Assembly (NCBI RefSeq): GCF_900105415.1
Contig: NZ_FNSM01000001.1
Span: 1,240,001-1,304,000, forward strand
From: Streptomyces sp. TLI_105
Lineage (GTDB): Bacteria > Actinomycetota > Actinomycetes > Streptomycetales > Streptomycetaceae
Length of the DNA stretch: 64,000 nt
Direction of reading: 5' to 3'
Both the position numbers and the translations under genes were made by a program. This document shows positions 53,430 to 62,033 of the stretch, piece by piece (the stretch's first letter is position 1; every line of letters begins with the position of its first letter). Under the pieces are notes generated by a model. It was not told where the DNA came from, ran no database searches, and was given only the letters and a program-made list of their open reading frames with translations.

Positions 53430-54700
53430 CCCAGGCCCGCGCAGAGGGCGCGGCGGACGGGGCCGGCCACGCCGCCGTCCTCGCCGAGCCCACCGTCCCG
53501 GTCGGGGCCGGGTGGACAGCGGGCCTCTCGCTGGCCACCCTCGCCGTCTTCATGGCGTTCATGACGCCCATCCAGATCCTGCTGCCGCTCCAGCTGGAGC
53601 ACATCGACCCGCACGACAAGAACGCCGCGCTGTCGCTCGTCACCGGCCTCGGCGCGCTCGTCGCCGTCCTCGCCAATCCGCTCGCCGGAGCGTGGTCGGA
53701 CCGGACCACGAGCCGGTTCGGCCGCCGCCGGCCCTGGATCCTCGGCGGCGCCCTCGTCGGGGCGGCGGGGCTCGCGGTCACCGCCGCCCAGCACACCGTG
53801 GCGGGGGTCGCCGTCGGCTGGTGCCTCGCGCAGGCGGGTCTCAACGCGATGCTGGCCGGTGTCAGCACCCCGATCGCCGACCGGGTGCCGCTCGCCCAGC
53901 GCGCGCAGGTCTCCGGCTGGACGGGCCTCACGCAGTCCGTCGGCCTGGTCCTGGGCGCGCTGATCACCACCCTCCTCGTCACCGGCGTCCGGTCCGGTTA
54001 CGTCACGATCGCCCTGCTCACCGTCGTGCTCGCCCTCCCCTTCGTGCTGCGCCAGACCGAGCCGGCCCTCCCCCGGGCGCTGCGCCCCGCCTTCGACGCC
54101 CGCGCCTTCGCCCGCTCCTTCCGGCCGAGTCCCCGGCGGCATCCCGACTTCGGCTGGGCGTGGCTCACCCGGTTCCTGATCAACCTCGGCAACGCCCTCG
54201 GGACCCTCTACCTGTTCTACTTCCTCGCCGACGCCGTCCACTACGACGACCCCGGCACCGGGGTGCTGATCCTCACGGTGGTCTACACCCTCTGCGCCGC
54301 TCTCACGGCCGTCCCCGTGGGCGTGCTGTCCGACCGCTCCGGCCGCCGCAAGGGCTTCGTCGTCCTCTGTTCGCTGGTCATGGCCGCCGCCGCGCTGCTG
54401 CTCGCCCTGCTCCACACCTGGCCGTCCGCGCTCGTCGCCGCGGCCGTCCTCGGCGCGGGGTACGGCGTCTACCTCGCCGTCGACCAGGCCCTGGTCACCC
54501 AGGTCCTGCCCGAGGCGGCCGACCGGGCCAAGGACCTCGGCGTCATCAACATCGCCAATTCGGGCCCCCAGGTCCTCGCCCCCGCCCTCGCCTCGCCGGT
54601 CATCGCCCACCTCGGCGGCTACACCGGCCTGTACGCGGCCGCGGCCCTGGTCATCCTCCTCGGAGGCCTCCTCGTCGGCCGCGTCCGGGGCGTGGCCTGA
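53426..54700 (+). CDS. MFS sugar transporter (GPH/SLC45-like)
   Basis: This 424-residue, 12-helix major facilitator starts at ATG 53426, overlapping the glucosidase stop by 4 bp (ATGA). The loop motif GAWSDRTTSRFGRRRPWILGG after helix 3 is typical of glycoside-pentoside-hexuronide/sucrose-type carriers. The repeat SDRSGRRKGFVVLC occurs after helix 8. Given the operon, it most likely imports a beta-glucoside with protons or sodium. Confidence 0.9.
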   Translation: MTQARAEGAADGAGHAAVLAEPTVPVGAGWTAGLSLATLAVFMAFMTPIQILLPLQLEHIDPHDKNAALSLVTGLGALVAVLANPLAGAWSDRTTSRFGRRRPWILGGALVGAAGLAVTAAQHTVAGVAVGWCLAQAGLNAMLAGVSTPIADRVPLAQRAQVSGWTGLTQSVGLVLGALITTLLVTGVRSGYVTIALLTVVLALPFVLRQTEPALPRALRPAFDARAFARSFRPSPRRHPDFGWAWLTRFLINLGNALGTLYLFYFLADAVHYDDPGTGVLILTVVYTLCAALTAVPVGVLSDRSGRRKGFVVLCSLVMAAAALLLALLHTWPSALVAAAVLGAGYGVYLAVDQALVTQVLPEAADRAKDLGVINIANSGPQVLAPALASPVIAHLGGYTGLYAAAALVILLGGLLVGRVRGVA

Positions 54701-54861
54701 CACCGCCCGGCGGGGCCGGACCGCGTCCCAACTGCTGAAATTGTTCATTCAGAGTATTGATCCCTGTTGGCCTCTATGCGAGATTCGGCGCACCGCAGTG
54801 CCGGTCGACGGCCGCGGTCCGTCCGGATCCACAGGAATCGCTGCCGGGAGAGGTCTCCAAC
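54701..54861. other. NCS1 permease upstream region
   Basis: About 160 bp. An AT-rich stretch at 54732-54765 (GAAATTGTTCATTCAGAGTA) is a plausible promoter region. I see no convincing riboswitch fold. Confidence 0.35.
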
Positions 54862-56310
54862 ATGCCGGTCCAACACACCCCCGGGGAACGACTCGCGATG
54901 GAGAGGCGCACCATCGAGGTCATCCCCGACGCCGAGCGCCACGGCACGCCGCGCAGCCAGTTCACGCTGTGGTTCGGCGCCAACATGCAGATCACCGCGA
55001 TCGTCGACGGCGCCCTGTCCGTCGTCTTCGGCGCCGACGCGCTCTGGGCGATACCGGCGCTGCTGATCGGCAACGTGCTCGGCGGCATCGTCATGGCGCT
55101 GCACTCCGCGCAGGGCCCGCGCCTCGGCGTTCCGCAGATGATCTCCAGCCGCGCGCAGTTCGGCGTCCACGGCGCGGTCCTGCCGCTGCTCCTCGTCATC
55201 CTCATGTACCTCGGCTTCGCCGCGACCGGCAGCGTGCTGGCCGGCCAGGCCCTGTCCGAGCTGCTGCACATCGACGACGCCCGGGTCGGCATCCTCGTCT
55301 TCGGCGTGCTGACCGCCGTGGTCGCCGTCACCGGCTACCGGCTCATCCACGCCGCCGGGCGGGTCGCCACCGTCGTCGGCGTGCTCGGCCTCGGCTACCT
55401 CCTCGTGCGGGTGTTCACCCAGTACGACGTCGGCGCGCACGTCGGGAACAAGGGCTTCGAGGTGGCGACCTTCCTGCTCGCCGTCGGGCTCGGCGCCGGC
55501 TGGCAGCTGACCTTCGGCCCGTACGTCGCCGACTACTCGCGCTATCTGCCGCGCGACACCAGCACGCGCGCGACGTTCTGGTCCACGTTCGCCGGTTCCG
55601 TGATCGGCTCCCAGTGGGCCATGACCCTCGGGGCGCTCACCGCGGCCGTCGCGGGCAAGGCCTTCCTCCCCGACCAGGTGGGGTTCCTCGGCGACCTGGC
55701 CGGGCCGGCGGCCCTCGCCTTCCTCATCTACCTGGTGATCGTGGTCGGCAAGCTGACCGTCAACTGCCTCAACGCGTACGGCGGCTTCATGTCGATCCTG
55801 ACGACCGTCACCGCCTTCGACGGCCGCTCGCGGATCTCGGCCGCCGCCCGCGCCGCCTACATCGTCGGCTTCACCGCCGTGTCGATCGGCATCGCGCTGG
55901 CCGCCAGCGCCGACTTCCTGAACAACTTCAAGAACTTCGTGCTGCTGATCCTGATGGTGTTCACCCCGTGGAGCGCGATCAACCTGGTCGACTACTACCT
56001 GGTGTCCCGCGAGCGCGTCGACATCCCCGCCCTGTACGACCCGGACGGCCGCTACGGACGCTGGAACGTCACCGCGCTGACCTGCTACGTCGTGGGCGTC
56101 GCCGTGCAGATCCCGTTCCTGGCCACGAAGCTGTACACCGGCGCGATCACCAAGAGGCTCGACGGCGCCGACATCTCGTGGATCGTCGGCCTGACCGTCA
56201 CCGCGGCGCTGTACTGGCTGTGGGTGCGGCGCACCGCCGACCCGCCCGCCGAGACCGTGCACCCGGCCGCCCTCGACGACGGCGACCGGTCGACGGCTCC
56301 CGTCGGCTGA
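54862..56310 (+). CDS. NCS1 family permease (purine/cytosine/allantoin type)
   Basis: This 482-residue membrane protein with about 12 helices starts at ATG 54862 behind GGAGAGG. LWFGANMQITAIVDGALSVVFG is the family's first signature, followed by GPRLGVPQMISSRAQFG and NFVLLILMVFTPWSAINLVDYYL. Substrates of the family include cytosine, purines, hydantoins and allantoin. The specific one cannot be read off. It ends 7 bp before the convergent HutD-like gene. Confidence 0.9.
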   Translation: MPVQHTPGERLAMERRTIEVIPDAERHGTPRSQFTLWFGANMQITAIVDGALSVVFGADALWAIPALLIGNVLGGIVMALHSAQGPRLGVPQMISSRAQFGVHGAVLPLLLVILMYLGFAATGSVLAGQALSELLHIDDARVGILVFGVLTAVVAVTGYRLIHAAGRVATVVGVLGLGYLLVRVFTQYDVGAHVGNKGFEVATFLLAVGLGAGWQLTFGPYVADYSRYLPRDTSTRATFWSTFAGSVIGSQWAMTLGALTAAVAGKAFLPDQVGFLGDLAGPAALAFLIYLVIVVGKLTVNCLNAYGGFMSILTTVTAFDGRSRISAAARAAYIVGFTAVSIGIALAASADFLNNFKNFVLLILMVFTPWSAINLVDYYLVSRERVDIPALYDPDGRYGRWNVTALTCYVVGVAVQIPFLATKLYTGAITKRLDGADISWIVGLTVTAALYWLWVRRTADPPAETVHPAALDDGDRSTAPVG

Positions 56311-56317
56311 CCCGTAC

Positions 56318-56884
56318 TCACCCCACCGGCACGACATCCGCCCACAGGGCGGCGGCGTCGGGCGAGAGCGGCGTGACCGCTCGGCCCGGCGCCTCGTCGT
56401 CCCCGTCCCACCACACGCCCTGTCCCGCGGTCAGCGGGCTCTCCCCGGCGCCCGTACGCCACTGGCCGCGCAGCACGTGGAAGACCCCGGCGTGGCCGCC
56501 GGCCGGCACGACGGGCCCGGTGACCCGCTCCACCCGGGCCACGGCACGGTCGCGCCGCACCATGATGTTGAGGACCCGGCACGCGCCGCCCCGCAGCTCG
56601 GCAGCCAACTCCAGGTCACCGGAGAACGCGAGGGGCTCCTCCGCGCGCGCCGTCCGGTCGAACACCCCGGGGGCCGTCAGCCGCACCCCGTCGCCCGCCA
56701 GGAGGGTCAGCGTCCGGTCGACCCCGGGAAACGCCGAGAACGGCCCGTCCCGGTCGATGTCGGCGACGCTCGCACGCCACCGGAACTCCTCGGCACCCAC
56801 CGGCCACGAGGCGATCTCCCGAGTGGCACCCCCGCCGTTGCGCCACCGGCCCGCCGTCAGCGTCTCGACATCGAAGCGGTGCAT
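56318..56884 (-). CDS. HutD/Ves family protein
   Basis: This 188-residue bicupin starts at ATG 56884. RWRNGGGATREIASWP and FRWRASVADIDRDGPFSAFPGVDRTLTLL are the conserved opening of HutD. The second cupin follows around residue 110-180. HutD proteins accompany histidine-utilisation genes and may bind formylglutamate or urocanate-type acids. No hut genes are near, but an NCS1 permease is. No metal ligands are obvious. Confidence 0.88.
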   Translation of the reverse strand: MHRFDVETLTAGRWRNGGGATREIASWPVGAEEFRWRASVADIDRDGPFSAFPGVDRTLTLLAGDGVRLTAPGVFDRTARAEEPLAFSGDLELAAELRGGACRVLNIMVRRDRAVARVERVTGPVVPAGGHAGVFHVLRGQWRTGAGESPLTAGQGVWWDGDDEAPGRAVTPLSPDAAALWADVVPVG

Positions 56885-56976
56885 GGGGGCTCCTGGGCTG
56901 CGTGCGGTACGGGTGCGGATCACCCGCGCGGCCAACAATAGAGGGGCCGTTCTGCAGAGGGGCCGTTCCGCACCGC

Positions 56977-58194
56977 CTACGCCTCGCGGGGCGCGGCCGG
57001 CTCCTCGGGCCGGGGGTGCCGCGCGAACCAGCGGGCGACGGGCTCCGCGGTCACACCGTGCAGAAGGACGCTGAGCAGGACGGTCGCGGCCGTCGCGTTG
57101 ACGACGAAGCCCGCCTCCTCGCCCGGGAGCTGGGAGAAGGCGAGGACCGCGAAGACGATCGAGGTGACACCGCGCGGGCCGAGCCAGCCGATCGCGGCGC
57201 GCTCGGACCGGCTGAACGCCGTTCCGGTGAGCGAGGCGACCACGGGGACGAAACGGGCCACGACGAGCACGAGGAGCGCGTAGACGACGAACCGGAGGAC
57301 ATGGCCGCCGGTGAACGCCTCCGTCGTCACCGCACCGAAGGCGTACCAGGCGGCCAGGGCCAGCAGATGGCTGACGTCGTACACCAGGTCGAGGGAATCG
57401 CCGCCGATCGCGGGCACGGCGCTCGTGTACCAGAGGCCCGCGACGAACGCCGCGACGAAGCCGTTGCCGTCGACGAGGACGGAGGCCGCGTAGGTCAGGA
57501 AGGGCAGGGCGAGACCGGCCAGGCGCAGGCTCGCGGGCTCGGCCCAGCCGGACGCCAGGGACCACCGCACCGCCCGGGAGGCCAGGAGTCCCAGGACCGA
57601 GCCGACGGTCGCCGCCAGCACCGCGCCCTTGAGGGCGTTCAGGACGAGGTCACCGAACGTGTCGCCCTCGGCTGAGACGAGATTGGCGAGGCAGAACACG
57701 AAGAGCGGCGAGATCAGCCCGTCGTTGAAGCCGCCCTCGATGTTGAGCGCCGCACGCACCCGCAGGGGCAGCCGCTCGTCGCGCAGCAGCATCAGGACCG
57801 GGGCGAGGTCCATGGGCATGACGACGAGGGCCACGACGGCGAGCAGCCACCAGTTCGTGCCCGGGAAGACGAGGGCGCCGAACAGCATGGCGAGGACGAG
57901 GGACGCCGGCAGGGCCAGCCCGAGCAGCCGCACCCCGCCCACCGGCCCGCGCAGCCGCGCGTAGTCCCGGGCCTCGGTGGCGTCCGTGAAGAGCATGACG
58001 GCCAGGACGAGTTCGACGGCCCGCTGGAAGGTGTGGGTGTCCACGTCGAGCGGCACGACCGCGTGGTCACCGCCGCTGAGCAGGATGCCGGCCGCGGCGA
58101 AGGTGATCGGAGCGGTGATGCTCCACCGCGGCAGCCGGTCCGAGACGAGCACCCACAGGAACAGCAGGGTGAGCAGGACGAAGAGAGCGATCAC
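56977..58194 (-). CDS. Cation:proton antiporter (CPA1 type)
   Basis: This 405-residue protein with about 12 membrane helices starts at GTG 58194 behind AGGATG. Features include LFTDATEARDYARLRG in the early helices, VVMPMDLAPVLMLLRDERLPLRVRAALNIEGGFNDGL (the NhaP-type GG-x-N-D ion-binding region) and IGWLGPRGVTSIVFAVLAF near the end. It should exchange Na+ or K+ for protons. It is divergent from the leader-peptide/ABC operon. Confidence 0.9.
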   Translation of the reverse strand: MIALFVLLTLLFLWVLVSDRLPRWSITAPITFAAAGILLSGGDHAVVPLDVDTHTFQRAVELVLAVMLFTDATEARDYARLRGPVGGVRLLGLALPASLVLAMLFGALVFPGTNWWLLAVVALVVMPMDLAPVLMLLRDERLPLRVRAALNIEGGFNDGLISPLFVFCLANLVSAEGDTFGDLVLNALKGAVLAATVGSVLGLLASRAVRWSLASGWAEPASLRLAGLALPFLTYAASVLVDGNGFVAAFVAGLWYTSAVPAIGGDSLDLVYDVSHLLALAAWYAFGAVTTEAFTGGHVLRFVVYALLVLVVARFVPVVASLTGTAFSRSERAAIGWLGPRGVTSIVFAVLAFSQLPGEEAGFVVNATAATVLLSVLLHGVTAEPVARWFARHPRPEEPAAPREA

Positions 58195-58325
58195 GGTGCC
58201 ACATCCTGACAGACGACCCGAAAGTATCGGAACCGGACACCCCCGCCCGCGCCCCTGCACACCGGTGCGGCGATCCACGTCTCCGCGCCGCGCGAGGGTT
58301 TCTCGATCCTGAAACACAGGAGACG

Positions 58326-58354
58326 TTGTCCGCCGACGAACCGGACTGTTATCA
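58326..58354 (+). promoter_or_regulatory. Promoter of the leader peptide and ABC operon
   Basis: TTGTCC (58326-58331), a 17-bp spacer and TTATCA (58349-58354) lie just before ATG 58362. Transcription would start within one or two bases of that ATG, so the leader peptide is probably translated without a leader. Confidence 0.55.
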
Positions 58355-58361
58355 AAGACCC

Positions 58362-58442
58362 ATGACCGAGAACACGCCGATGACCCGCAGGATCCACGTG
58401 GATCTCCTGCGCGTCGGCGCGTCCTCCTGTCCGTCGGTCTGA
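58362..58442 (+). CDS. Sulfur-responsive leader peptide (cysteine attenuator type)
   Basis: This 26-codon frame from ATG 58362 encodes MTENTPM followed by TRRIHVDLLRVGASSCPSV and a TGA. The RRxHVDLxRVxSxxC core is the pattern of actinobacterial leader peptides placed before sulfur-assimilation and transport operons, where ribosome stalling at a late cysteine codon couples expression to cysteine supply. The Cys codon is TGT, the fourth codon before the stop. The frame is too short for routine gene calling. It lies 146 bp before the substrate-binding protein gene. A regulatory role is inferred from the pattern. Confidence 0.75.
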   Translation: MTENTPMTRRIHVDLLRVGASSCPSV

Positions 58443-58588
58443 CCGGCGCGCCGCTCGGCGGATCCGCGCCCCGACCGTTGCGCATCGCGCAGCGCCCTCC
58501 CCGCACCTTCGTGCCCCGTGTCCCGCTCTGCCCGCGTACGGTCCGCCGCGGTCGCGTCGTGCCGTCGGTCATCACCTGGAGAAGACCC

Positions 58589-60223
58589 ATGTCCGAACCC
58601 GACGTCGACGCCCTGCCGCAGCGCTGGCAGGACCTGCTGCCCGCCGCCCCGTCCCGCCGCCGCTTCCTCTCCCTCACCGGCGGCGGCGCCCTCGCCGCCC
58701 TGCTCGCGGCCTGCGCGCCGAGCGCGGCGGGCGACGCGGCCGCCGGGGCGACGGCATCCGCGGGCACGGCCCGGCGCGGCGGCACGCTCCGCGTGGGCAC
58801 GCCCCCGCCGCCGACCGCCCTCGATCCGGTCACCGCGTACGACGGCAGCGCGATCGCCCTCTACCAGCTGGTCGCCGACTACCTGATCTGGCTGGACAAG
58901 GACTACAGGCTGGTACCGAGGCTCGCCACCGGATGGACGTCCGACGAGGCGGGCCGGACCTGGACGTTCACCCTGCGCGAGGGGGTGGTGTTCTCCGACG
59001 GCACCGAGCTGGACGCCGCCACCGTGAAGGCCTCCTTCGACCGGCTGCTCGACCCGAGGAGCAAGTCCGCCGCGCTGTCGACCTTCGACACCGTCCTCAA
59101 GGCCGGAGGCGTCCGCGCCGACGGCGCCACGAAGGTCGTCTTCACCCTCGAACGACCCTTCTCCGACTTCCCCTACCTCGTCTCGGCCGGCAACTACAAC
59201 GCCGTCGTCCTGAAGAAGGACTACGCCGGCGACTTCACCGAACACGGCATCGGCACCGGCCCGTTCGTCCTCACGTCCTACGACGTCTCGACCGGCGCCT
59301 CCTTCACCCGCAACCCCCGCCACTGGGACGCCCCCAAGCCCCATCTCGACGGCGTCGAGGTGAAGTTCTACGCCGACGACCAGGCCGACCTGGTCGCCCT
59401 CCAGGGCGGCGACGTCGACACCCAGTTCCTCAGCCGCGCCGCCCTGGTCGAGCCGCTCGGCGACGGCGGCGGCGACCTGGTCGTCGACAAGGTCCGGAGC
59501 ACCGCGGTGACCGTCCTCACCCTCCGCGTCGACAGGGCCCCGTTCGACCGCAAGGAGGTCCGGCAGGCCGTCGCCCACGCCCTGGACCGCCCGGCGCTGC
59601 GCCAGTCCGCCGGCAGCGGCCTCGGAGACCTCGGCAACGACCACCTGTTCGCGCCGCTGTTCCGCTCCGCGCCCACCGACATACCGCAGCGGGCCAGGGA
59701 CAAGGAGAAGGTCGCGGCGCTGCTGAAGCAGGCCGGCCTCGACGGCCTCCGTTTCACGCTCACCTTCGACCCGCCCAACAAGGACTACGCCGTCACCGTC
59801 CAGAGCCAGCTGAAGGAGGCCGGCATCACCGTCGACCTCGACCAGCGGTCCTCCAAGGAGTTCTACGGCGGAGACCAGACGAAGGACACGCCCTGGCTGT
59901 TCACGGACGCCAACCTGGTCAACTGGGCCGGGCGGCCCGTGCCGAGCCAGCTGATCAACCCGATGGTCAAGAGCGACGGCGTGTGGAACGGCTCCAAGTA
60001 CGCCAACAAGGCCCTGGACGCGGCCGCCGACGCCTACGACGCCGCCACCGACGACGCCGAACGGCGCGAGCAGGCCGGGATCATCGCCCGGATCCTCCAC
60101 GAGGACGTTCCCGTCATCATCGGCTTCTGGAACGGCAATACGCGCGCCTCCCGCCGCTCCTTCCGGGGCATCGAGGCGCATCCCAGCCAGTACGCCGACT
60201 TCTCCGCCGTCTCCCGGGCCTGA
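58589..60223 (+). CDS. ABC transporter substrate-binding lipoprotein (peptide/nickel family)
   Basis: This 544-residue family 5 extracellular solute-binding protein starts at ATG 58589 behind GGAGAAG. The N-terminus is a Tat-type lipoprotein signal: SRRRFLSLTGGGALAALLAAC, with the lipid-bearing Cys42. The mature part follows the DppA/OppA/NikA pattern, with WTFTLREGVVFSDGTELDAATVKASFDRL. The ligand is unknown; the upstream leader peptide points to a sulfur-containing peptide or organosulfur compound. It is first in a four-gene importer operon. Confidence 0.92.
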   Translation: MSEPDVDALPQRWQDLLPAAPSRRRFLSLTGGGALAALLAACAPSAAGDAAAGATASAGTARRGGTLRVGTPPPPTALDPVTAYDGSAIALYQLVADYLIWLDKDYRLVPRLATGWTSDEAGRTWTFTLREGVVFSDGTELDAATVKASFDRLLDPRSKSAALSTFDTVLKAGGVRADGATKVVFTLERPFSDFPYLVSAGNYNAVVLKKDYAGDFTEHGIGTGPFVLTSYDVSTGASFTRNPRHWDAPKPHLDGVEVKFYADDQADLVALQGGDVDTQFLSRAALVEPLGDGGGDLVVDKVRSTAVTVLTLRVDRAPFDRKEVRQAVAHALDRPALRQSAGSGLGDLGNDHLFAPLFRSAPTDIPQRARDKEKVAALLKQAGLDGLRFTLTFDPPNKDYAVTVQSQLKEAGITVDLDQRSSKEFYGGDQTKDTPWLFTDANLVNWAGRPVPSQLINPMVKSDGVWNGSKYANKALDAAADAYDAATDDAERREQAGIIARILHEDVPVIIGFWNGNTRASRRSFRGIEAHPSQYADFSAVSRA

Positions 60224-60243
60224 GCGGAGAGGACGCCGACCAC

Positions 60244-61200
60244 ATGCGACGCCTCCTGCTGCGCCGGGTCGCGGCCATCCCGCCGACCCTGCTCGCCGTC
60301 TCCCTGCTCGTCTTCCTCGCCACACAGGTGCTGCCCGGCGATGTCGCCCGCACCGTCCTCGGCCGCGAGGCCGACGACGGCTCGGTCCGCGCGCTCCGCC
60401 ACGACCTCGGCCTGGACCGACCCCTCGCCGTGCAGTACGCGACCTGGCTGGGGCACTTCGCGACCGGCGACTGGGGCACCTCGTACACCCTGCGCGTGCC
60501 GGTGCGCGCCCTGCTCCTGGAACGCCTGGGACACTCGCTGTTCCTGGCCGGGTTCGCGTTCCTGCTGCTCGTGCCGGTCGCACTCGCCCTGGGCCTGCTC
60601 GCCGGCCTCTTCCACGGGCGGGTCCCGGACCGGTTCGTCACCTCGACGGCCCTCGCGCTCGGCGCCACACCGGAGTTCGTCACCGGCGTCGTGCTGCTCG
60701 TGGTCTTCTCCGTACGGCTGCGCTGGTTCCCGGCCTCCGCGCAGCCGCAACCGGGACACGACGGACTCGGCGACACGCTGTGGCACCTGACGCTGCCGGC
60801 GGCCTCGCTGGTCCTGGTGTGCACCGGCTACGTCGCCCGCCATGTGCGCGCCGGCACGATCGCGGTGCTGGAGGGGGCCCATGTGCGCGCCGCCCGGCTG
60901 CGGGGGCTGTCGTCCCCGCGGATCGTCGTACGCCACGTGCTGCGCAACGCCACGGTGCCGGCGACCAGCGCGCTGGGGGTCCAGCTGCAGTACCTGCTCG
61001 GCGGGATCGTCGTGGTCGAGCTCCTCTTCAACTACCCGGGTGCCGGAGCCCTGTTGCTGCAGGCCGCCCAGGACAAGGACCTGCCGACGCTCCAGGCGAG
61101 CGCTCTGGTGCTCGGCGTCCTCTACATGCTGGTGGTCCTGCTCGCGGACGTCGTCCACCGGCTGCTGGACCCCCGGGTCCGTCCGGAGGCCGCCGCGTGA
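60244..61200 (+). CDS. ABC transporter permease (DppB type)
   Basis: This 318-residue membrane protein starts at ATG 60244, 20 bp after the binding-protein stop. The N-terminus RRLLLRRVAAIPPTLLAVSLLVFLATQVLPGD is typical of DppB-like subunits. The cytoplasmic EAA loop lies in HVRAARLRGLSSPRIVVRHVLRNATVP. Six helices are expected. It pairs with the DppC-like permease, whose GTG start overlaps its stop. Confidence 0.93.
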   Translation: MRRLLLRRVAAIPPTLLAVSLLVFLATQVLPGDVARTVLGREADDGSVRALRHDLGLDRPLAVQYATWLGHFATGDWGTSYTLRVPVRALLLERLGHSLFLAGFAFLLLVPVALALGLLAGLFHGRVPDRFVTSTALALGATPEFVTGVVLLVVFSVRLRWFPASAQPQPGHDGLGDTLWHLTLPAASLVLVCTGYVARHVRAGTIAVLEGAHVRAARLRGLSSPRIVVRHVLRNATVPATSALGVQLQYLLGGIVVVELLFNYPGAGALLLQAAQDKDLPTLQASALVLGVLYMLVVLLADVVHRLLDPRVRPEAAA

Positions 61201-62033
61201 GCGCCTTCCCGGCCCCGCCGCGGTCGCGGCCGCGGCTGCCCGCGGCCTGGCTCGTGGGGGCGTCCGTCGTGGTGTTGTGGGCGGCGGTCGCCACCCTCTG
61301 GCCGCATCTGGTGCCGTACGCGCCCGACGTCCAGCGGCCCCAGGACCGTTTCCTGCCGCCGAGCGGCGAACACTGGCTCGGCACCGACCAGTTCGGGCGT
61401 GACGTCCTGTCCCGTGCCCTCGCCGGGGCCCGCCCCGTCCTCCAGGTCGCGCCGGCGGCGACCGCCCTCGCCGTCCTCGCGGGCACCGTCCTGGGACTGC
61501 TCGCCGGCGGTGTCGGCGGCCGGCTGGACGAGGTGGTGATGCGGATCGTAGACGCGGTCGTGGTCTTCCCCGCCATCGTCGCGGCCGTGCTGTTCGCGGC
61601 GATGCTGGGCCACTCCACGTCCGTCCTCGTGCTGGTCGTCGCGGCGTCCCTGGCGACCCTCGTGACCCGCAGCGTCCGGGCGGCCGCGCTCGTCGAACGG
61701 AACAAGCCGTACGCCGAGGCCGCCCGGCTGCGCGGCGAGCCCCTGTGGTCGCTGCTCGTCCGCGAGATCCTGCCCAACATCCGCTCCACTGTGTACGTCG
61801 AGGCCACCTCACGGCTCGGCGACGCGGTGTTCGCCGCCGCCACGCTCTCCTTCCTCGGCCTCGGCCTGCCGCCCGGCTCACCGGAGTGGGGCGCGTCCGT
61901 CGCCGACAACCGGGTGTGGCTGGCCAACGCGCCCTGGACCGTCCTCGCGCCCGCGCTGGCCATCGTCTCGCTGGTGGTCGGCGTCGCGCTCGTCGCGGAC
62001 GGTTCGCGCCGGATGACGGGAGACGGGGCATGA
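61197..62033 (+). CDS. ABC transporter permease (DppC type)
   Basis: This 278-residue permease starts at GTG 61197, overlapping the previous stop (GTGA). FLPPSGEHWLGTDQFGRDVLSRAL is the family signature after the first helix. The EAA loop is KPYAEAARLRGEPLWSLLVREILPN. It ends SRRMTGDGA, where its stop overlaps the ATG of the ATPase gene by 4 bp. It forms the membrane channel together with the upstream permease. Confidence 0.93.
   Translation: MSAFPAPPRSRPRLPAAWLVGASVVVLWAAVATLWPHLVPYAPDVQRPQDRFLPPSGEHWLGTDQFGRDVLSRALAGARPVLQVAPAATALAVLAGTVLGLLAGGVGGRLDEVVMRIVDAVVVFPAIVAAVLFAAMLGHSTSVLVLVVAASLATLVTRSVRAAALVERNKPYAEAARLRGEPLWSLLVREILPNIRSTVYVEATSRLGDAVFAAATLSFLGLGLPPGSPEWGASVADNRVWLANAPWTVLAPALAIVSLVVGVALVADGSRRMTGDGA

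Noticed and set aside
52004..54700. Plus-strand frame of 898 codons spanning the glucosidase and MFS genes as one protein
   Set aside because: Its first half is out of frame with the GH1 enzyme and reads as low-complexity Arg/Gly/Pro. Only the part from 53426 is real.
54701..54861. Riboswitch upstream of the NCS1 permease
   Set aside because: I could not recognise conserved core motifs of the purine, guanidine or TPP classes in this stretch.
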